A DNA stretch of 64,000 nucleotides, taken from Staphylococcus sp. IVB6214. GTDB taxonomy: Bacteria; Bacillota; Bacilli; Staphylococcales; Staphylococcaceae. The translations under genes were made by a program, and so were the position numbers. The stretch is taken from positions 1 through 64,000 of the forward strand of contig NZ_CP094723.1 in assembly GCF_025558585.1 (NCBI RefSeq), read 5' to 3'. Positions 42,383-52,684 of the stretch are shown here, one piece after another. Within the stretch, counting starts at the first letter, position 1, and every line of letters begins with the position of its first letter. The notes below the pieces were generated by a model, which was not told where the DNA came from, searched no databases, and saw only the letters and a list, made by a program, of their open reading frames with translations.

Positions 42383-44059
42383 ATGAGTAAGAAAATTGCA
42401 CTATATTCACGTGTAAGCACATCTGAGCAATCTGAACGTGGATATTCAATCCATGAACAAGAACAAGTGCTCATCAAAGAAGTTGTGAAAAACTATCCAG
42501 GTTATGACTATGAAACTTATATCGATTCCGGTATATCAGGTAAAAATATTGAAGGTCGACCAGCAATGAAACGTCTATTACAAGATGTTAAGGATAATAA
42601 AATCGAAATGGTGTTAAGTTGGAAATTGAATCGTATCTCACGATCAATGAGAGATGTGTTTAATATCATTCATGAATTCAAAGAACATGGCGTAGGGTAT
42701 AAATCGATTTCTGAGAATATTGATACATCCAATGCCTCTGGAGAAGTACTCGTTACAATGTTTGGATTAATAGGATCCATCGAGCGTTCAACACTTATCA
42801 GTAACGTCAAAATGTCCATGAATGCCAAAGCACGTAGTGGAGAAGCAATAACTGGTCGAGTGCTCGGCTACAAATTATCACTTAACCCACTGACACAGAA
42901 AAATGATTTAGTTATTGATGAAAATGAAGCTAATATCGTACGTGAAATCTTCGATTTATACTTGAATCATAATAAAGGACTCAAAGCTATTACAACCGTA
43001 CTGAATCAAAAGGGGTATCGTACCATTAATCAAAAGCCATTTTCAGTGTATGGGGTTAAATATATTTTGAATAATCCAGTCTATAAAGGCTATGTCAGAT
43101 TCAATAACCATCAAAATTGGGCTGTACAGCGAAGAAGTGGTAAAAGTGATAAAAATGATGTGATATTGGTCAAAGGTAAACATGAAGCCATTATAAGTGA
43201 AGAGGTATTTGATCAAGTTCATGAAAAATTAGCTTCTAAAAGTTTTAAACCGGGCAGACCTATTGGTGGAGATTTCTATCTTCGTGGGCTCATTAAATGT
43301 CCAGAGTGCGGCAATAATATGGTATGCCGACGGACTTATTATAAAACGAAAAAGTCGAAAGAACGGACAATCAAACGCTATTACATTTGTTCATTATTCA
43401 ACCGCTCAGGGAGTTCTGCATGTCATAGTAATGCGATTAATGCTGAAGTCGTCGAACGCGTAATCAATGTTCATTTGAATCGTATTCTTTCACAACCTGA
43501 TGTTATTAAGCAGATTGCATCAAATGTGATAGAAGAACTGAAACAAAAGCATAGTAACCAAACAGAAATTAAATATGACATTGATAGTTTAGAAAAACAA
43601 AAAGCTAAGCTTAAAACACAACAAGAACGATTGTTAGAATTGTTCTTAGATGATCAAATGGATAGCGAAATGTTAAAAGCAAAACAAAGTCAGATAAATG
43701 AACAACTAGAGATGTTAGATAAGCAAATTAAAGAAACGCAACAAGCTAGGGAATCACAAGCTGAAGTACCTGATTTTGATAAACTTAAAAGCCGTTTAAC
43801 CATGATGATTAGCCGATTTAGTATCTACTTGAGAGAAGCTACACCAGAAGCAAAAAATCAACTTATGAAGATGTTGATTGACTCTATTGAAATTACGACA
43901 GATAAACAAGTAAAACTTGTAAGGTATAAAATTGACGAAAGTCTTATCCCTCAATCTTTGAAAAAAGATTGGGGGTCTTTTTTTATGCCCAAATTCCAAT
44001 TTGAAATATATGGTCAAAATGATTATTTCATCGACCAAATTTCCACTTTTACCACTTAG
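42383..44059 (+). CDS. ccrC: Cassette chromosome recombinase CcrC
   Basis: Large serine recombinase that excises and integrates the SCC at rlmH. The 558-residue length equals that of CcrC. The catalytic domain starts IALYSRVSTSEQSERGYS with the nucleophile Ser12, continues with LSWKLNRISRSMRDV, and is followed by the recombinase domain, a zinc ribbon (CPECGNNMVC at about 306-315, with a second Cys pair further on) and a coiled coil (LEKQKAKLKTQQERLLEL). Start ATG 42383 has AAAAGGAG upstream. Intact, so the cassette may be mobile. Confidence 0.97.
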   Translation: MSKKIALYSRVSTSEQSERGYSIHEQEQVLIKEVVKNYPGYDYETYIDSGISGKNIEGRPAMKRLLQDVKDNKIEMVLSWKLNRISRSMRDVFNIIHEFKEHGVGYKSISENIDTSNASGEVLVTMFGLIGSIERSTLISNVKMSMNAKARSGEAITGRVLGYKLSLNPLTQKNDLVIDENEANIVREIFDLYLNHNKGLKAITTVLNQKGYRTINQKPFSVYGVKYILNNPVYKGYVRFNNHQNWAVQRRSGKSDKNDVILVKGKHEAIISEEVFDQVHEKLASKSFKPGRPIGGDFYLRGLIKCPECGNNMVCRRTYYKTKKSKERTIKRYYICSLFNRSGSSACHSNAINAEVVERVINVHLNRILSQPDVIKQIASNVIEELKQKHSNQTEIKYDIDSLEKQKAKLKTQQERLLELFLDDQMDSEMLKAKQSQINEQLEMLDKQIKETQQARESQAEVPDFDKLKSRLTMMISRFSIYLREATPEAKNQLMKMLIDSIEITTDKQVKLVRYKIDESLIPQSLKKDWGSFFMPKFQFEIYGQNDYFIDQISTFTT

Positions 44060-44060
44060 T

Positions 44061-44111
44061 TATTAGTGAAAAAAGTGAGAGAAATGAAATAAAAATCAAA
44101 TATATATTATC
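44061..44111 (+). promoter_or_regulatory. Repeated promoter module, copy upstream of the SAUGI operon
   Basis: Starts two bases after the ccrC stop and aligns with 42271-42322 with one gap. It ends AAATATATATTATC, the same end as the first copy. Confidence 0.55.
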
Positions 44112-44164
44112 AAAATGATGTATCACATGCATACGTCAATCCAATACATTAGGAGGTCATAACA

Positions 44165-44503
44165 ATGACACTAGAACAACAACTCAAGCACTATATAATC
44201 AACTTATTTAATCTACCAAAGGTCGAAAAATGGGAATGTGAATCTATCGAGGAAGTGGCAGATAATATCCTTCCTGACCAATATGTAAGACTTGGCCCAC
44301 TTACCAATAAAATCCTTCATACGTATATTTACTACTCTGATACACTTCACGAAAGACATATATACCCCTTTATCCTCTACTATCAGAAACAGCTCATAGC
44401 CATTGGTTATATTGATGAAAACCACGATATGGATTTCTTATACCTACACAACACTATCATGCCCCTTTTGGATCAACGATACTTACTAACAGGAGGACAA
44501 TAA
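44165..44503 (+). CDS. Uracil-DNA glycosylase inhibitor SAUGI (DUF950)
   Basis: A 112-residue, acidic DNA-mimic protein that blocks uracil-DNA glycosylase. MTLEQQLKHYIINLFNLP, then KWECESIEEVAD and the C-terminal DENHDMDFLYLHNTIMP, correspond to the SCC protein characterised as SAUGI. Found in the conserved module downstream of ccr; may protect replicating or invading DNA from base excision. AGGAGG site precedes the ATG. Confidence 0.92.
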   Translation: MTLEQQLKHYIINLFNLPKVEKWECESIEEVADNILPDQYVRLGPLTNKILHTYIYYSDTLHERHIYPFILYYQKQLIAIGYIDENHDMDFLYLHNTIMPLLDQRYLLTGGQ

Positions 44504-44504
44504 T

Positions 44505-44606
44505 ATGCATAAATACATCAAAATTACACAACTCGTCATTACAATTCTTAGTGAAATTATCATTTGGATGAAAGAATCAGAACGAAAGGAAAACGCTTAT
44601 GAATAG
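44505..44606 (+). CDS. 33-residue hydrophobic small protein
   Basis: A tiny ORF reading MHKYIKITQLVITILSEIII then WMKESERKENAYE: one hydrophobic helix with a charged tail, possibly membrane-associated. It starts one base after the SAUGI stop with AGGAGG upstream, and its stop overlaps the DUF960 start. Conserved context supports it being real. Confidence 0.65.
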   Translation: MHKYIKITQLVITILSEIIIWMKESERKENAYE

Positions 44607-44910
44607 ATATATCACTCGTGGTATTGCCAATAGCTTACCTATCATCTTACAACATCAATTATGGCAACTTGTAGCTCAACGTGAAAACGAACAGTCTAAG
44701 GAACTAGAAGAAATAGATTACTTTCATATTTTCCAGTTCAACATGCACAATGATCGACTATATATCAAACACAAACAAGAACGTCCTGAGTACATCAAAA
44801 CACATAAAGCTAATTATTCAAAAGCTATCAATATAAATAAGGTCTACATTATCCGAGAAGATGATGTAGACCTTTCTTATTACGTCATGTTACTACCGGA
44901 AGAATACTAA
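44599..44910 (+). CDS. DUF960 family protein
   Basis: A 103-residue conserved SCC protein of unknown function. MNRYITRGIANSLPIILQHQLW is the family start, and the C-terminus ends MLLPEEY. Overlaps the upstream small ORF by eight bases. Part of the DUF950-DUF960-DUF1643 module. Confidence 0.9.
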   Translation: MNRYITRGIANSLPIILQHQLWQLVAQRENEQSKELEEIDYFHIFQFNMHNDRLYIKHKQERPEYIKTHKANYSKAININKVYIIREDDVDLSYYVMLLPEEY

Positions 44911-44924
44911 AGGAAGTGAATACT

Positions 44925-45428
44925 ATGAATACAATCAAAAGTACGATACACACAGAAGCTATATTTAGCGACGATGAACAACATCGCTACTTACTCAAAA
45001 AGACGTGGGATGAAAAGAAATCCGCATGTACAGTCATAACGATGTACCCTCATTTAGATGGCATACTTTCCCTCGATCTAACAACCGTTCTAATTCTTAA
45101 CCAATTAGCGAAGTCTGATAAATATGGTTCTGTATATCTTGTGAACCTATTCTCTAATATCAAAACACCAGAAAACCTCAAACATATCAAAGAGCCATAC
45201 GATGAGCACACAGATATTCACTTGATGAAAGCGATAAGTGAAAGTGACACAGTGATTCTTGCTTATGGAGCCTATGCGAAGCGACCAGTTGTCGTCGAAC
45301 GTGTTGAACAAGTGATGGAAATGTTAAAACCTCATAAAAAGAAAGTAAAAAAGCTCATTAATCCAGTAACAAGTGAAGTCATGCATCCACTGAACCCTAA
45401 AGCGCGTCAAAAATGGACACTAAAATAA
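44925..45428 (+). CDS. DUF1643 family protein
   Basis: A 167-residue protein of the DUF1643 family, whose function is unknown. Features include HRYLLKKTWDEKK, VTSEVMHPLNPKARQKWTLK at the end, and AYGAYAKR. Start ATG 44925 is preferred with AGGAAGTG upstream; a GTG at 44916 is in frame. A divergent second copy lies inverted at 63464-63964. Confidence 0.9.
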   Translation: MNTIKSTIHTEAIFSDDEQHRYLLKKTWDEKKSACTVITMYPHLDGILSLDLTTVLILNQLAKSDKYGSVYLVNLFSNIKTPENLKHIKEPYDEHTDIHLMKAISESDTVILAYGAYAKRPVVVERVEQVMEMLKPHKKKVKKLINPVTSEVMHPLNPKARQKWTLK

Positions 45429-45441
45429 AGGAGAATTATCT

Positions 45442-45663
45442 ATGAACCATGGAACTAAACAATCGGACTGGCGAATAATTGCTAGTTGTTTAGCATCTCA
45501 AAATTACATTTCAATAGTAAAAGGTCTGGTGCATCATTTCACAGCCATCGATGATGAGTAAATACTTGATAAAATCTATGATGATTTTATAAATGATGAC
45601 TCTATTACAACGGTACTTAACAATGATTTACAGACAATCATTAATAATTATCTATCAAAATAA
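45442..45663 (+). pseudogene. Small SCC ORF interrupted by a stop codon
   Basis: The frame reads MNHGTKQSDWRIIASCLASQ and continues to HFTAIDDE, then TAA at codon 40, then ILDKIYDDFINDD and TTVLNNDLQTIINNYLSK. The copy at 63225-63449 is intact with GAA at this position, so one base change (GAA to TAA) broke this one. Ribosome site AAAGGAG is still present. A conserved hairpin follows. Confidence 0.85.
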
Positions 45664-45688
45664 AGACTATACTAATTACAATAAAAAC

Positions 45689-45722
45689 AGAGCATCCTTC
45701 ACTTTGCGGTGAGGGATGCTCT
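45689..45722 (+). terminator. Conserved hairpin terminator of the ccr module
   Basis: AGAGCATCCTTCAC pairs with GTGAGGGATGCTCT around TTTGCG, with T-rich sequence downstream. A 33-of-34 identical copy ends the inverted module at 63167-63200. Confidence 0.8.
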
Positions 45723-45773
45723 AATGCTTATTTTTTTCTAATTTCAATTAACATAATAGGTCTTTTATCAGAA

Positions 45774-46985
45774 CTACACAAACATCTTTTGTAGTAATCC
45801 ATTTTTACGTTGTTTTAGTAATTCAATTTTAGCGTATTGTTTTCTTATTAATTTATCTAATTCATTGAAAAAGTATGCTATTTTATTTTGTTCTTGTATC
45901 ACTGGTAACTTTACTATAATACTATTAATTGAATCGTTATTTAATGTTACTCCTTTAACTGCTTGTGCACCAAAAGTACTTATATTTATAGAATTTAAAT
46001 AGTAGTACATATACTCAGTATTAACATTACTTTCTTTCCATACGAAATGACATATAGCTTCATTTGTATAGATAGGCTCTTTTACTATAGCTAACTTACC
46101 TAAAGTCAATTTAAAGCTCATTATTAGAGTATCTTTATCTACTTTTACATGCTTTGATGCTCCTTTTTCAGTAATTCCTTTATTTCCTTTATACAAATAT
46201 TTCTGTGTCATACCTGCTATAGATAACCAATTTTCATTTAATTCATCCCAGTATTCATCATTTTTTGTATTTGGAGTGAACCCTTTATTAACCTTAGAAA
46301 TATCTTCAATCTTTTTAATAGACCAATCAGGATAACTGTTTCCATTGTCATCTTTAAATCTTAACTCTTGAGAAAAAATCTTTTGCATATATCCCTTTTT
46401 CTGTTCTTCTAACTTCTTTAATTTTTGTTCTTCGAGTTCAATTTGGTGGTCGAGTTTGCTGAAAAAATCACTGATTTTTTTTTGTTCTACAGAATGAGGC
46501 ATATATATTTTTTGAGACTTCACTAATTCGGAATTTAAATTCACTTGACTGCCTGGTTGCCCATATTTTTTCCATTTAGGTCTATACGCGTCAAGCCATT
46601 GATACATAAACTCAATGTCAAATAATGGTCTAAGAAAAATTAAAAAACCATCGTGTACTCCAGTTTTAACATAATTAATAACAGGTTTACCTACAGTTGC
46701 CGCAATACTTAGTAATAGATGTTTACTATGCAAAACTCTAGTCTTTTTTTGGCCATCTTTAGATATTTTTTGTTCTAATTTTGTAATTTTTCCGTTTTGT
46801 TCAGTTACATCTGAAATTCTAAGCCACCCTATATCAGAATTAATGTCAAACCATCTAGGGTCGCTTATTGGTCTCGGAGATGAACCTCTAACAATTTCTG
46901 CTAATTCTCCTAATTTTAATTTGCTCCACTCTTCTTTAAACTCTGGGAACCTCAATTCAGGTACATTCTTAATTTCATTAGTCAT
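45774..46985 (-). CDS. hsdS: Type I restriction system specificity subunit HsdS
   Basis: HsdS reads the bipartite DNA target for the methylase and nuclease. The 403-residue protein has two target-recognition domains (about 10-160 and 220-370) separated by conserved helical spacers (KLDHQIELEEQKLKKLEEQKKG and the C-terminal LDKLIRKQYAKIELLKQRKNG). The start overlaps the hsdM stop by eight bases. The two domains set the specificity; it cannot be predicted from sequence. Only one hsdS is present, with no inverted silent copy nearby. Confidence 0.95.
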   Translation of the reverse strand: MTNEIKNVPELRFPEFKEEWSKLKLGELAEIVRGSSPRPISDPRWFDINSDIGWLRISDVTEQNGKITKLEQKISKDGQKKTRVLHSKHLLLSIAATVGKPVINYVKTGVHDGFLIFLRPLFDIEFMYQWLDAYRPKWKKYGQPGSQVNLNSELVKSQKIYMPHSVEQKKISDFFSKLDHQIELEEQKLKKLEEQKKGYMQKIFSQELRFKDDNGNSYPDWSIKKIEDISKVNKGFTPNTKNDEYWDELNENWLSIAGMTQKYLYKGNKGITEKGASKHVKVDKDTLIMSFKLTLGKLAIVKEPIYTNEAICHFVWKESNVNTEYMYYYLNSINISTFGAQAVKGVTLNNDSINSIIVKLPVIQEQNKIAYFFNELDKLIRKQYAKIELLKQRKNGLLQKMFV

Positions 46986-48534
46986 GTGTTAACACTCCTA
47001 ATTCTTTTAAATACTCGTTAATTTCTTGTTCTACGTCTGCGATTTCATCATCGATTTGATTCAGTTCTTGTTGAACTTGGTTTAAATCAATCGGTTCTTC
47101 TTCTTCAAATGTATCAACGTATCTTGGAATATTTAAATTATAGTCATTGTCTTCAATTTCTTTGAGGCTTGCCGTATAACTATATTTATCAACTGTTTCT
47201 CTGTTTTTATACGTAGCGATAATTTTTTCAACTTGTTCGTCTGTGAGATGGTTTTGATTTTTACCTTTTTCAAATTCATTAGACGCATCAATAAATAACA
47301 CATCTTGAGCTTCTTCACGACATTTTTTAAATACAAGGACACATGTTGGAATAGAAGTGCCGTAGAAAATATTGGCTGGTAAACCAATAACTGCATCTAA
47401 ATAGTTTTTCTCTTCAATAAGATATTTACGTATCGTGCCTTCAGCTGCTCCACGGAATAACACACCATGCGGTAAGACGACCGCCATTGTTCCTTCATCG
47501 TCTAAATAGTGCACCATATGTTGGATAAATGCGAAGTCTGCTTTTGATTTAGGCGCTAACTTCCCGTAATTGCTAAAGCGTTCATCATCATTGAACTTGC
47601 TGTCCGCCGACCATTTCGCACTGTAAGGCGGGTTAGCGACAACCGCATCGAATTTTTCATCTAAAAATGCGGGGTTTTCCATAGTGTCTCCATTTTGAAT
47701 ATCAAAGTTTTCATAACGCACATCATGTAACAACATGTTCATTCGAGCCAAGTTGTATGTGGTATTGTTACGTTCTTGACCATTGTAACGGTAAACCGTT
47801 GTTTCTTTACCGACACGCAGTAATAATGAGCCTGAACCACACGTAGGGTCATAGACATTTCTTAATTTGTCTTTACCTAATGTAACGATTTTCGCTAATA
47901 TTTTTGACACTTGCTGAGGTGTATAGAATTCCCCAGCTTTTTTACCTGCATTGGCCGCAAAACGCCCAATTAGAAATTCGTAAGCATCACCTAACATATC
48001 AATTTCCATATTGCTATGCACAAATGGTAGGTCGCCTAAGTTAACCATTACTTTACCTATAAGGGCAGTACGTTCTTTGACCATATTCCCCAGACGTGTT
48101 GAGCTTAAATCCATATCGCTGAACAAACCAATGAAGTCTTCTTCACTGTCTTGGCCAAGCGTAGACGTCTCTACTTTTCGAATGGCTTGTGCTAAATGTT
48201 CAATATCAAAACGCTGGTTTTCGATTTCTTTAACCATACTACTGAATAAGTCTTCAGGTTCAATAAAGTAACCCACATTTTCAATCAGTTCAGCTTTTAA
48301 GTCTTCACGATATTCTTCATCTTCCCATGCTTCTTCATATGTTAAATCTTCACCTGATAATGCTTCTGCAACTTCTGTTTCAGCTTTTTCTGATAAAAAG
48401 CGATAGAAGATGAGTCCTAGAATATAATTACGGAACTCACTCGCATCCATATTCCCCCTTAAATCATTGGCAATGGACCATAAACGTTTATGTAATTCAG
48501 CCTGTTGCTGACGTTGTTTCTCTGTAATTGACAT
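46978..48534 (-). CDS. hsdM: Type I restriction system methyltransferase HsdM
   Basis: N6-adenine methylase of the type I complex, 518 residues. The SAM-binding motif I is DPTCGSGS at 229-236, the catalytic NPPY at 301-304, and the characteristic AGEFYTPQQVSKILAKI at 200-216. N-terminal helical HsdM domain and C-terminal coiled region are typical. Follows hsdR after 116 bases and overlaps hsdS by eight. ATGGAGGAAATAAC precedes the start. Confidence 0.97.
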   Translation of the reverse strand: MSITEKQRQQQAELHKRLWSIANDLRGNMDASEFRNYILGLIFYRFLSEKAETEVAEALSGEDLTYEEAWEDEEYREDLKAELIENVGYFIEPEDLFSSMVKEIENQRFDIEHLAQAIRKVETSTLGQDSEEDFIGLFSDMDLSSTRLGNMVKERTALIGKVMVNLGDLPFVHSNMEIDMLGDAYEFLIGRFAANAGKKAGEFYTPQQVSKILAKIVTLGKDKLRNVYDPTCGSGSLLLRVGKETTVYRYNGQERNNTTYNLARMNMLLHDVRYENFDIQNGDTMENPAFLDEKFDAVVANPPYSAKWSADSKFNDDERFSNYGKLAPKSKADFAFIQHMVHYLDDEGTMAVVLPHGVLFRGAAEGTIRKYLIEEKNYLDAVIGLPANIFYGTSIPTCVLVFKKCREEAQDVLFIDASNEFEKGKNQNHLTDEQVEKIIATYKNRETVDKYSYTASLKEIEDNDYNLNIPRYVDTFEEEEPIDLNQVQQELNQIDDEIADVEQEINEYLKELGVLTHD

Positions 48535-48602
48535 GTTATTTCCTCCATTTATTAAAATGCTTTTGCTTTGCTTATATAATTATTTTATGTGTTTGTAGAA
48601 CA

Positions 48603-48644
48603 TATCAAAACCTCTGCAATATTTATTATCACAAAGGTTTGATA
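48603..48644. repeat. Inverted repeat between hsdR and hsdM
   Basis: TATCAAAACCT and AGGTTTGATA pair across a loop of about 21 bases, right after the hsdR stop. Possibly an attenuating hairpin; no T-run on the minus strand. Confidence 0.4.
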
Positions 48645-48650
48645 TAGTTT

Positions 48651-51443
48651 CTAGCTACTATATTTTTCTGTCATTTCTTCGACAAATGATGTTACGGCTT
48701 TTTTCGTTTGACGTTTTTCGCGTAACTTTTTATTTCCTACAAGATCCTTAAGGTGATCTTGATTGACAATACCGCTATATTCATATTCACCGGTGATATC
48801 TTTAAGTATCTGTTCATCAACCAATTGTTGACGTGCAAATTGATTGAATTCTGATTCACGTTTCGCTTTTTCAAATAGGATATAGGCTTCATCTATATTG
48901 TCTTCTTCAGACAATTCAGGTATAACGTCATCGATAAATTCGCGAATTAAATCCCGTTTCAAACGTAAAGTTGGATCATCCGCGTTGTCTAACATACGTC
49001 TAATTTGTTCACGATTACGCTGCTGTTCTGCTTTATCTTTTAAATCAACTTGTCTGACGAGATCCATGATATAGGAGACATTAATTCGATCATTACGTAA
49101 GATTTCAATTTCAAAATCAATATCGTTGAGAATAGAGGCTTTTTCAACTTCACCTCGTTTAGGCTTCACTTCGTCATATATCGCAAAATACTTACTCTTA
49201 TAGTCCTCAAATTCTTGTTCATCCATACCGATATTTGCCTTTGTAAAGTTAAATTCATCGAAGGCTTTCAATCTCAGCACGAGTTTTGAAACTAAACGGA
49301 AAGCCTCCACAAACGCTTTTTTCTCATTTTCATCTTGAACTTGATCCATATCTTGAGGTTTTAGTGCAGCAGCTTTTAGTTCAGCTAATGCATCAACAAA
49401 CTCCGCTTTATATTCATCATAATCTCTCATTAACACACGATCTGTATCTTCCGTTTGAGAGAACAGCTTTAAGGCGTTATCTGTATTTTGTTTCAAGTCA
49501 CGATAATTCACAATCTTACCAAATGGTTTAGTTTCTTTTTCCACGCGGTTCGTACGTGAATAGGCTTGGATTAAGTCGTGATATTTTAATTTTTTATCGA
49601 CATATAATGTATTTAATACCTTACTATCAAAGCCTGTTAAAAACATATTAACGACGATTAAAACATCAATTTTGTTGCCTTTGACACCTTTTTTGACATT
49701 TTTAGAGATATGATTAAAGTATTCTTGGAAGGTATCTGTCGAGAAATTGGTGCCAAAGTTATCATTATAATCTTTGATGACTTCTTCCAATTTTTCTCTA
49801 GAATGTGCCTCATCTACTTCTCCTTCATTACGCTCTTCATTGGCGGCATAAGAGAACACACCTGCGACTTTTAAAGGATGTTCATAATCCTTACTGATCT
49901 TTTTAAACGTATCATAATATTTCACAAGGGCTGGAATACTCTGAACGGTTAATATCGCTGAATATTGTCTGTTTCTTGTATATTTGTCGTGATTTTCTGT
50001 AATATGACGTGCAATAAGTTCAACGCGTTGATCAGATAACCAAACCTCATCAGTATTAATACCTTCAACCAATTCGTCTGTCTCTGTATCTATGTTCTGA
50101 GCTTTAATGGTATTGATATAGTCTACGGAAAAGCCCAATACATTACCGTCATGAATCGCGTCTTTAATTAAATAAGTGTGTAAACAGCGACCGAAGATGT
50201 CCGCAGTACTCCGACCATCCTGACTTTGGTTTTCTTCAAAACGCGGTGTACCCGTAAAACCAAAATATTGCGCATTATTAAAATGTTGACGAACAATGCG
50301 ATGCATATCTCCAAATTGACTACGATGACATTCGTCAATAATGAATACCACTTTATCTGTTTTATATTGATCCAATGCTTCTGCATTATTTTGAATTGCT
50401 TTAGACATTTTTTGAATCGTTGTGACAATAAGTGGTAAACTCTTATCCTTTAATTGCTTAACGAGCTGCGCCGTATTATTCGTTTTATCCACGGAACCTT
50501 TAGAGAATTTATTAAACTCCTCTTCGGTCTGACTGTCTAAATCCTTACGGTCGACAAGGAAGATGACTTTTTTGATGTCATCTTGTTCTGACAACACTTG
50601 ACTCGCTTTAAAGGAAGTTAATGTTTTACCACTACCCGTCGTATGCCAAATATAACCATTGTTACTTGTTTCTGTAGCTTGACGTATCAAGGCTTCAACA
50701 GCGTGGACTTGATATGGACGCATGGCCATAAGGATATTGTCTGTTTCATTTAAAATCATATAGCGTGAAATCATTTTAGCGATATGGCACGGTCTTAAAA
50801 ATGTTTCAGTAAATTCATTTAATGTATTGATACGATTGTTCTCTTTATCATTCCAATAAAACATATGACTTTTATATATTTCGCCATCATTATTAGAGAT
50901 ATAGCGTGTATCGATCCCATTACTAATAATAAATAATTGTATGTAACGAAAAAGGCCCGTGTAGTTTTGTTTACGATAGCGCATAACCTGATTAAATGCT
51001 TCATTGATATCAATACCACGACGTTTAAGTTCAATTTGTACTAATGGTAAGCCATTAATTAAAATTGTGACATCATATCTCGCTTTATATGTGTCATCTA
51101 CAGATACTTGGTTGGTGATTTGAAATTTATTTTGACACCAATTCCTCGTATCCAAAAATGATAAATACACTTCAGATTCATCATCACGTTTTAAAGGCAT
51201 TTTATCACGTAATATACGGGCACTTTCAAAAATGCCTTTACCATTAATCATGGTTAACAAGCGTTGAAACTCTTTATCTGTTAAAGGTTCCCCATTTAAT
51301 TTATCAGCGTGACGTTCATTCAATACCGAACGGAAATTATCTAATAATTGTTGTTCATTTCTGATCGTTACCGTTTCATAGCCGTTGGATTTTAACTGTT
51401 CCATCATTTCAGTTTCTAACGCAAATTCACTTTGATATACCAT
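48651..51443 (-). CDS. hsdR: Type I restriction system endonuclease/translocase HsdR
   Basis: The 930-residue motor and nuclease subunit. The PD-(D/E)XK nuclease is seen as YDVTILIN with D124 and IELK (E138, K140). The SF2 translocase follows: Walker A TTGSGKT (268-274), DECH box (370-373), FGFTGTPRF, and the later motif [10 protein letters not shown]-terminal helical domain. Intact. First gene of hsdR-hsdM-hsdS, all on the minus strand. Confidence 0.97.
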   Translation of the reverse strand: MVYQSEFALETEMMEQLKSNGYETVTIRNEQQLLDNFRSVLNERHADKLNGEPLTDKEFQRLLTMINGKGIFESARILRDKMPLKRDDESEVYLSFLDTRNWCQNKFQITNQVSVDDTYKARYDVTILINGLPLVQIELKRRGIDINEAFNQVMRYRKQNYTGLFRYIQLFIISNGIDTRYISNNDGEIYKSHMFYWNDKENNRINTLNEFTETFLRPCHIAKMISRYMILNETDNILMAMRPYQVHAVEALIRQATETSNNGYIWHTTGSGKTLTSFKASQVLSEQDDIKKVIFLVDRKDLDSQTEEEFNKFSKGSVDKTNNTAQLVKQLKDKSLPLIVTTIQKMSKAIQNNAEALDQYKTDKVVFIIDECHRSQFGDMHRIVRQHFNNAQYFGFTGTPRFEENQSQDGRSTADIFGRCLHTYLIKDAIHDGNVLGFSVDYINTIKAQNIDTETDELVEGINTDEVWLSDQRVELIARHITENHDKYTRNRQYSAILTVQSIPALVKYYDTFKKISKDYEHPLKVAGVFSYAANEERNEGEVDEAHSREKLEEVIKDYNDNFGTNFSTDTFQEYFNHISKNVKKGVKGNKIDVLIVVNMFLTGFDSKVLNTLYVDKKLKYHDLIQAYSRTNRVEKETKPFGKIVNYRDLKQNTDNALKLFSQTEDTDRVLMRDYDEYKAEFVDALAELKAAALKPQDMDQVQDENEKKAFVEAFRLVSKLVLRLKAFDEFNFTKANIGMDEQEFEDYKSKYFAIYDEVKPKRGEVEKASILNDIDFEIEILRNDRINVSYIMDLVRQVDLKDKAEQQRNREQIRRMLDNADDPTLRLKRDLIREFIDDVIPELSEEDNIDEAYILFEKAKRESEFNQFARQQLVDEQILKDITGEYEYSGIVNQDHLKDLVGNKKLREKRQTKKAVTSFVEEMTEKYSS

Positions 51444-51670
51444 AACATCCCTCTAAATTTATTTTTTCTATTATGATCAACGATTATCTTATTAATAATT
51501 ATAACATTTAAATTGTTATGGAAATACAGACAAACAGATGAATCATTTGTTATTACAGTATCAATATATTAGTTGTATTAAGTATAGTATATTTTTATTT
51601 TATTGTATTTGATAACGCTTTATTTTTTGATAACATTGAAAGTGAATCTTACATATGGGAGATGTATTTA

Positions 51671-52684
51671 ATGAAATTTAGAAAGTTAGGTATATTAGGT
51701 TTGTCTTCTTTTATTATTTTAAGTGCCTGCAGTCAAAATACGGAAGATAATGATAAAAAAGACAATAATAAAGCACACGAAAGGGATAAAAAATCAGATC
51801 AAACTGAAAATCAATCAAATGATGAAGTTGTAGAAAACAATCAAAATACAAAGAATCAATCTCAAGGTGAGTCTAATGCTGCAGAAACAACAAATGAAGC
51901 AAATAATCAAAATAGTCAACCTATAACAATTGATGAAGCAAAATCTATTGCTTTTAACTCCGAAGATATACTCAATTTTACTCAAAATAAAGATGATCTA
52001 ATTTACAATAAAGATAAAAGTAATGATGATAAAATTTTTATTGAAACGCCTTTTGGTGGGATAAACGAATCCGTTAAGCACCACGCCATTATAGATAGAA
52101 ATACAGGAAAAATTATCAAAACGGGTGGCGCTATTACACATCCAGATGGTCCTATAAAAGCGGAAAACGGTTATATAGATAAAGATATCTATAATTCAAC
52201 TGCTGATTTTTACAATACTTACGTATACAAAAAAGGAATGCCTAAGTTTGAAACTGCCAACTCTGATGTACCAGAACAAAAATATAAAGAACTTTCAAAA
52301 ATCGTAGGTAATTATTGGCAAAAAGAACAAGGATATGACAATGAGTCAAATCAATCAACATCAAATAACAACCAGTCTCAAAATAAAAAAGAAAATAATC
52401 AAACAGATAATGATAGTAAACAATCAACGAATGAAAATACAAAAAATGAACAAAACCGAGACAACATTGAAGAAGATAATAATAAATCAAATCAAAAACA
52501 AAATAATGAAGAACAGCAAGAAAATAGTAACGAGGAAGCTTCGCAAAATGAGGGACGTGAGGATTCAAATCAACAAATAGAACAACCATCTAGCGAGGAT
52601 AAGCAAAATCCAGGTGCAACACAAGAAAATAACAACCAAAACAATGATGAAAATACTGATGATAACAACTATGAAAATGAATAA
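51671..52684 (+). CDS. Asn/Gln/Lys-rich lipoprotein
   Basis: A secreted lipoprotein: N-terminal signal with lipobox ILSAC (Cys at about residue 19), then a charged low-complexity segment, a short folded region (QPITIDEAKSIAF to PKFETANSDVP) and a long Asn/Gln/Glu-rich tail. 337 residues. ATG 51671 follows GGGAGATG. The frame continues after the TAA (52682-52684) for 19 codons to 52744 (SQDVESKSSGNDKE and on), which suggests a CAA to TAA nonsense change near the end. Function unknown; nothing links it to restriction. Confidence 0.8.
   Translation: MKFRKLGILGLSSFIILSACSQNTEDNDKKDNNKAHERDKKSDQTENQSNDEVVENNQNTKNQSQGESNAAETTNEANNQNSQPITIDEAKSIAFNSEDILNFTQNKDDLIYNKDKSNDDKIFIETPFGGINESVKHHAIIDRNTGKIIKTGGAITHPDGPIKAENGYIDKDIYNSTADFYNTYVYKKGMPKFETANSDVPEQKYKELSKIVGNYWQKEQGYDNESNQSTSNNNQSQNKKENNQTDNDSKQSTNENTKNEQNRDNIEEDNNKSNQKQNNEEQQENSNEEASQNEGREDSNQQIEQPSSEDKQNPGATQENNNQNNDENTDDNNYENE

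Noticed and set aside
45774..46985. Phase-variable hsdS by inversion
   Set aside because: Only one hsdS is present and no inverted partial copy or invertase lies nearby.
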